NCBI GenBank assembly: GCA_000181795.3
Contig: CM012954.1
Coordinates: 8,251,832 to 8,315,831, forward strand
Origin: Trichinella spiralis
Taxonomy: Eukaryota > Nematoda > Enoplea > Trichinellida > Trichinellidae
Reading direction: 5' to 3'
Length of the DNA stretch: 64,000 bases
Below, one piece after another: positions 62,371 through 64,000 of the stretch. The notes beneath the pieces were generated by a model. It was given only the letters and a program-made list of their open reading frames with translations, made no database searches and was not told the DNA's origin. Position 1 is the first letter of the stretch, and each line of letters opens with the position of its first letter. The position numbers and the translations under genes were made by a program.

Positions 62371-64000
62371 TTACTTTCTATTAACTTTACAATTAAACGT
62401 ACGCTGTTCGTTTGTTTGTTGCAATGTAAATTGTTCGTTTCTATAAACTATATTTACTGAACAACGACGACAGTAATCATATTTTTAAATGTTAATATTA
62501 CGTATGTATGTCAGTATACCCTGAATTAGTGGTTTATTATTTCAAAGAAAATAGTACTTGCGTTTTTTTCTAACTCAATCTTTCTGTATTACAAAAAATG
62601 AAATTGAAAATCAAAATTCATTAGCAATCCATAAAAATGTTGCCACAGAATTACAACAGCTTCTATTATCCAATGAAAAAACAAATACATATTATTAAAT
62701 TAGTCGAACTGAAGTAATAATCTGATTAATAATTTTATCCGTGAAATTTAGTCATACTGTAACTGATTTTAATTTTTTAACTCTTGTTACTCAGATGTAA
62801 AAATGAAGTTGATTCAACGTTGACGTACAGTATGTACGTTATGAATAGTACAATAGGTGAAAATTGTTTTTCAATTATGCAAATCGGCTTTTCTCGAAAC
62901 GCTAGTGTTATCAGTAGCGGAGCGCTTGTTGTTTACTTTGCTGACGTGGCCGTCTAATAGTAAAGATAGATTAGGGTCTGTATTATATAACGTAACAAAG
63001 CTACCGATTCCACATTTTCCAACGTGTTTGCCGGATGGATATTTTTCAGTAAATTAAACTGCATATGCATTACATTAATTTATCTATTCATTATGCTGAA
63101 GTTTACAATAAACGTTAATGTTGTTTAACTTCTTTTTCCTTTACTTTCTGCCATAATTTCCATTGTGTTCAAAGAGATTGGTCAAAAGCTGATTGCACCG
63201 TTATTAATTAAACAATCAATTCTTTGAAATGAATAACAGCTAAAACATGGAATTGGGAAAAATGATTTTAAGATTAAGTTAAAATATATTGTAAAAATAT
63301 GATTATGGAAATGTAATTCTAATTAAAAATACCTTAATTACAGTATATTGATTGCCGAATCACCGATATGAAGGTTACAAAGTAATAGCCGAATGATGGA
63401 GAAGCAAAGGTTGCATCATAATTAAAATTTCATTTGAGTGATTTTCCATGAACTGTTGTGCTGCGTAACAAAAGTGCAAGTAAAAGAAACTATAACAAGG
63501 TAAAAATTTGATATTAAAGCATATTTTCCTGAGATGTTTTCACTTGTGAATGCATATTTAAGTATTTAAGTATTTTCTAATTTTTATGTGAACCAAAATT
63601 GAAAAACACTTACAGCGAAATTCTCAATTATGCATGGTTCAACGTTGAGCTGTTTCAAAAAATTCATATCACAATTTGTTATTTTCCAAAGGCGTCTAGA
63701 TTTAACTGTACAATACGTTTGATTTTCAATTTTCATTTGCGTATTGCGTTATATTTATTTCATTGTGAACAGAAAATGTCGAATCTCTCTAAGCGGATAA
63801 TGTTTTCTATCATGCAAATCGGGATAGTTATTTCACTTTATCATCATTTTTTTTATTATATGTTCAGAATTTAGATCATCAGATCAATAGGTAAAGTGCC
63901 TTTTTTTTTGTCTGATCAAATTTGTCACTCGCGCATTTAGTGTGATTATACTTTGGAGAAATCTTTTGCCATGAATTCTATTTCTTGAAGTCATTTTTGA
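62371..64000. other. 3' flank to window edge, no supported gene
   Basis: AT-rich. A block at 62860-63057 is open on both strands (plus: VLSVAERLLFTLLTWPSN; minus: GKHVGKCGIGSFVTLYN) and slightly richer in GC, but has no ATG-led exon structure I can defend. Nothing else is seen to 64000. Confidence 0.5.

Overview
This is an AT-rich eukaryotic window with intron-containing genes. Most introns use GT(A/G)AGT-like donors and short T-rich tracts ending in (T)TTCAG or TTTAG. The gene set is animal, and a WR1/lustrin cysteine-repeat secreted protein plus an ODR-2-like Ly-6 protein point to a nematode. Low GC, large gene-poor spaces and a CUB-LDLa-serine-protease-type protein would fit an enoplean/dorylaimian (clade I) worm such as Trichinella or a mermithid, but the species is inference only. 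Three single N positions (29130, 29143, 29250) show this is draft assembly.

Layout. 1-3829 (-): a CEP170-like centrosomal/microtubule protein, running off the left edge. 5390-7851 (+): a secreted CUB-CUB-LDLa-trypsin-fold protein whose catalytic His and Ser are both replaced. 8704-9893 (+): a secreted protein of five WR1-type Cys repeats. 10548-12296 (+): a secreted, extremely acidic Glu/Ser repeat protein with a frame break. 12297-21133: almost no coding signal. 21134-28750 (+): a STAC-like SH3 protein with a 4.8-kb first intron. 29630-32601 (-): IFRD1/2-like. 33038-35383 (+): RBM19/Mrd1 with six RRMs. 35434-37539 (-): COG2 in one exon. 38115-39598 (-): an adiponectin-receptor (PAQR) protein. 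41889-44010 (+): CRK adaptor (SH2-SH3-SH3). 50216-56458 (+): a GPI-type Ly-6/ODR-2-like protein. 60458-62232 (+): a Hairy/E(spl) bHLH-Orange-WRPW repressor.

The left part (5-12 kb) is a cluster of three secreted products on one strand. The middle part (29.6-44 kb) is a compact block of housekeeping genes with divergent pairs (IFRD/RBM19, PAQR/CRK) and a convergent pair with a 50-bp gap (RBM19/COG2). The right part holds developmental/neuronal genes surrounded by long non-coding DNA, as expected for heavily regulated loci. All splice models were built by hand so that reading frame and phase agree at every junction; transcript data were not available.

Most notable: the doubly inactivated serine protease homologue, the frame-broken acidic repeat protein with an alternative Lys-rich tail, a STAC-like gene with no C1 domain seen, a 63-nt stop-free intron in RBM19, a coding-looking exon of ambiguous strand in the PAQR/CRK promoter, and a few orphan open frames in the deserts.
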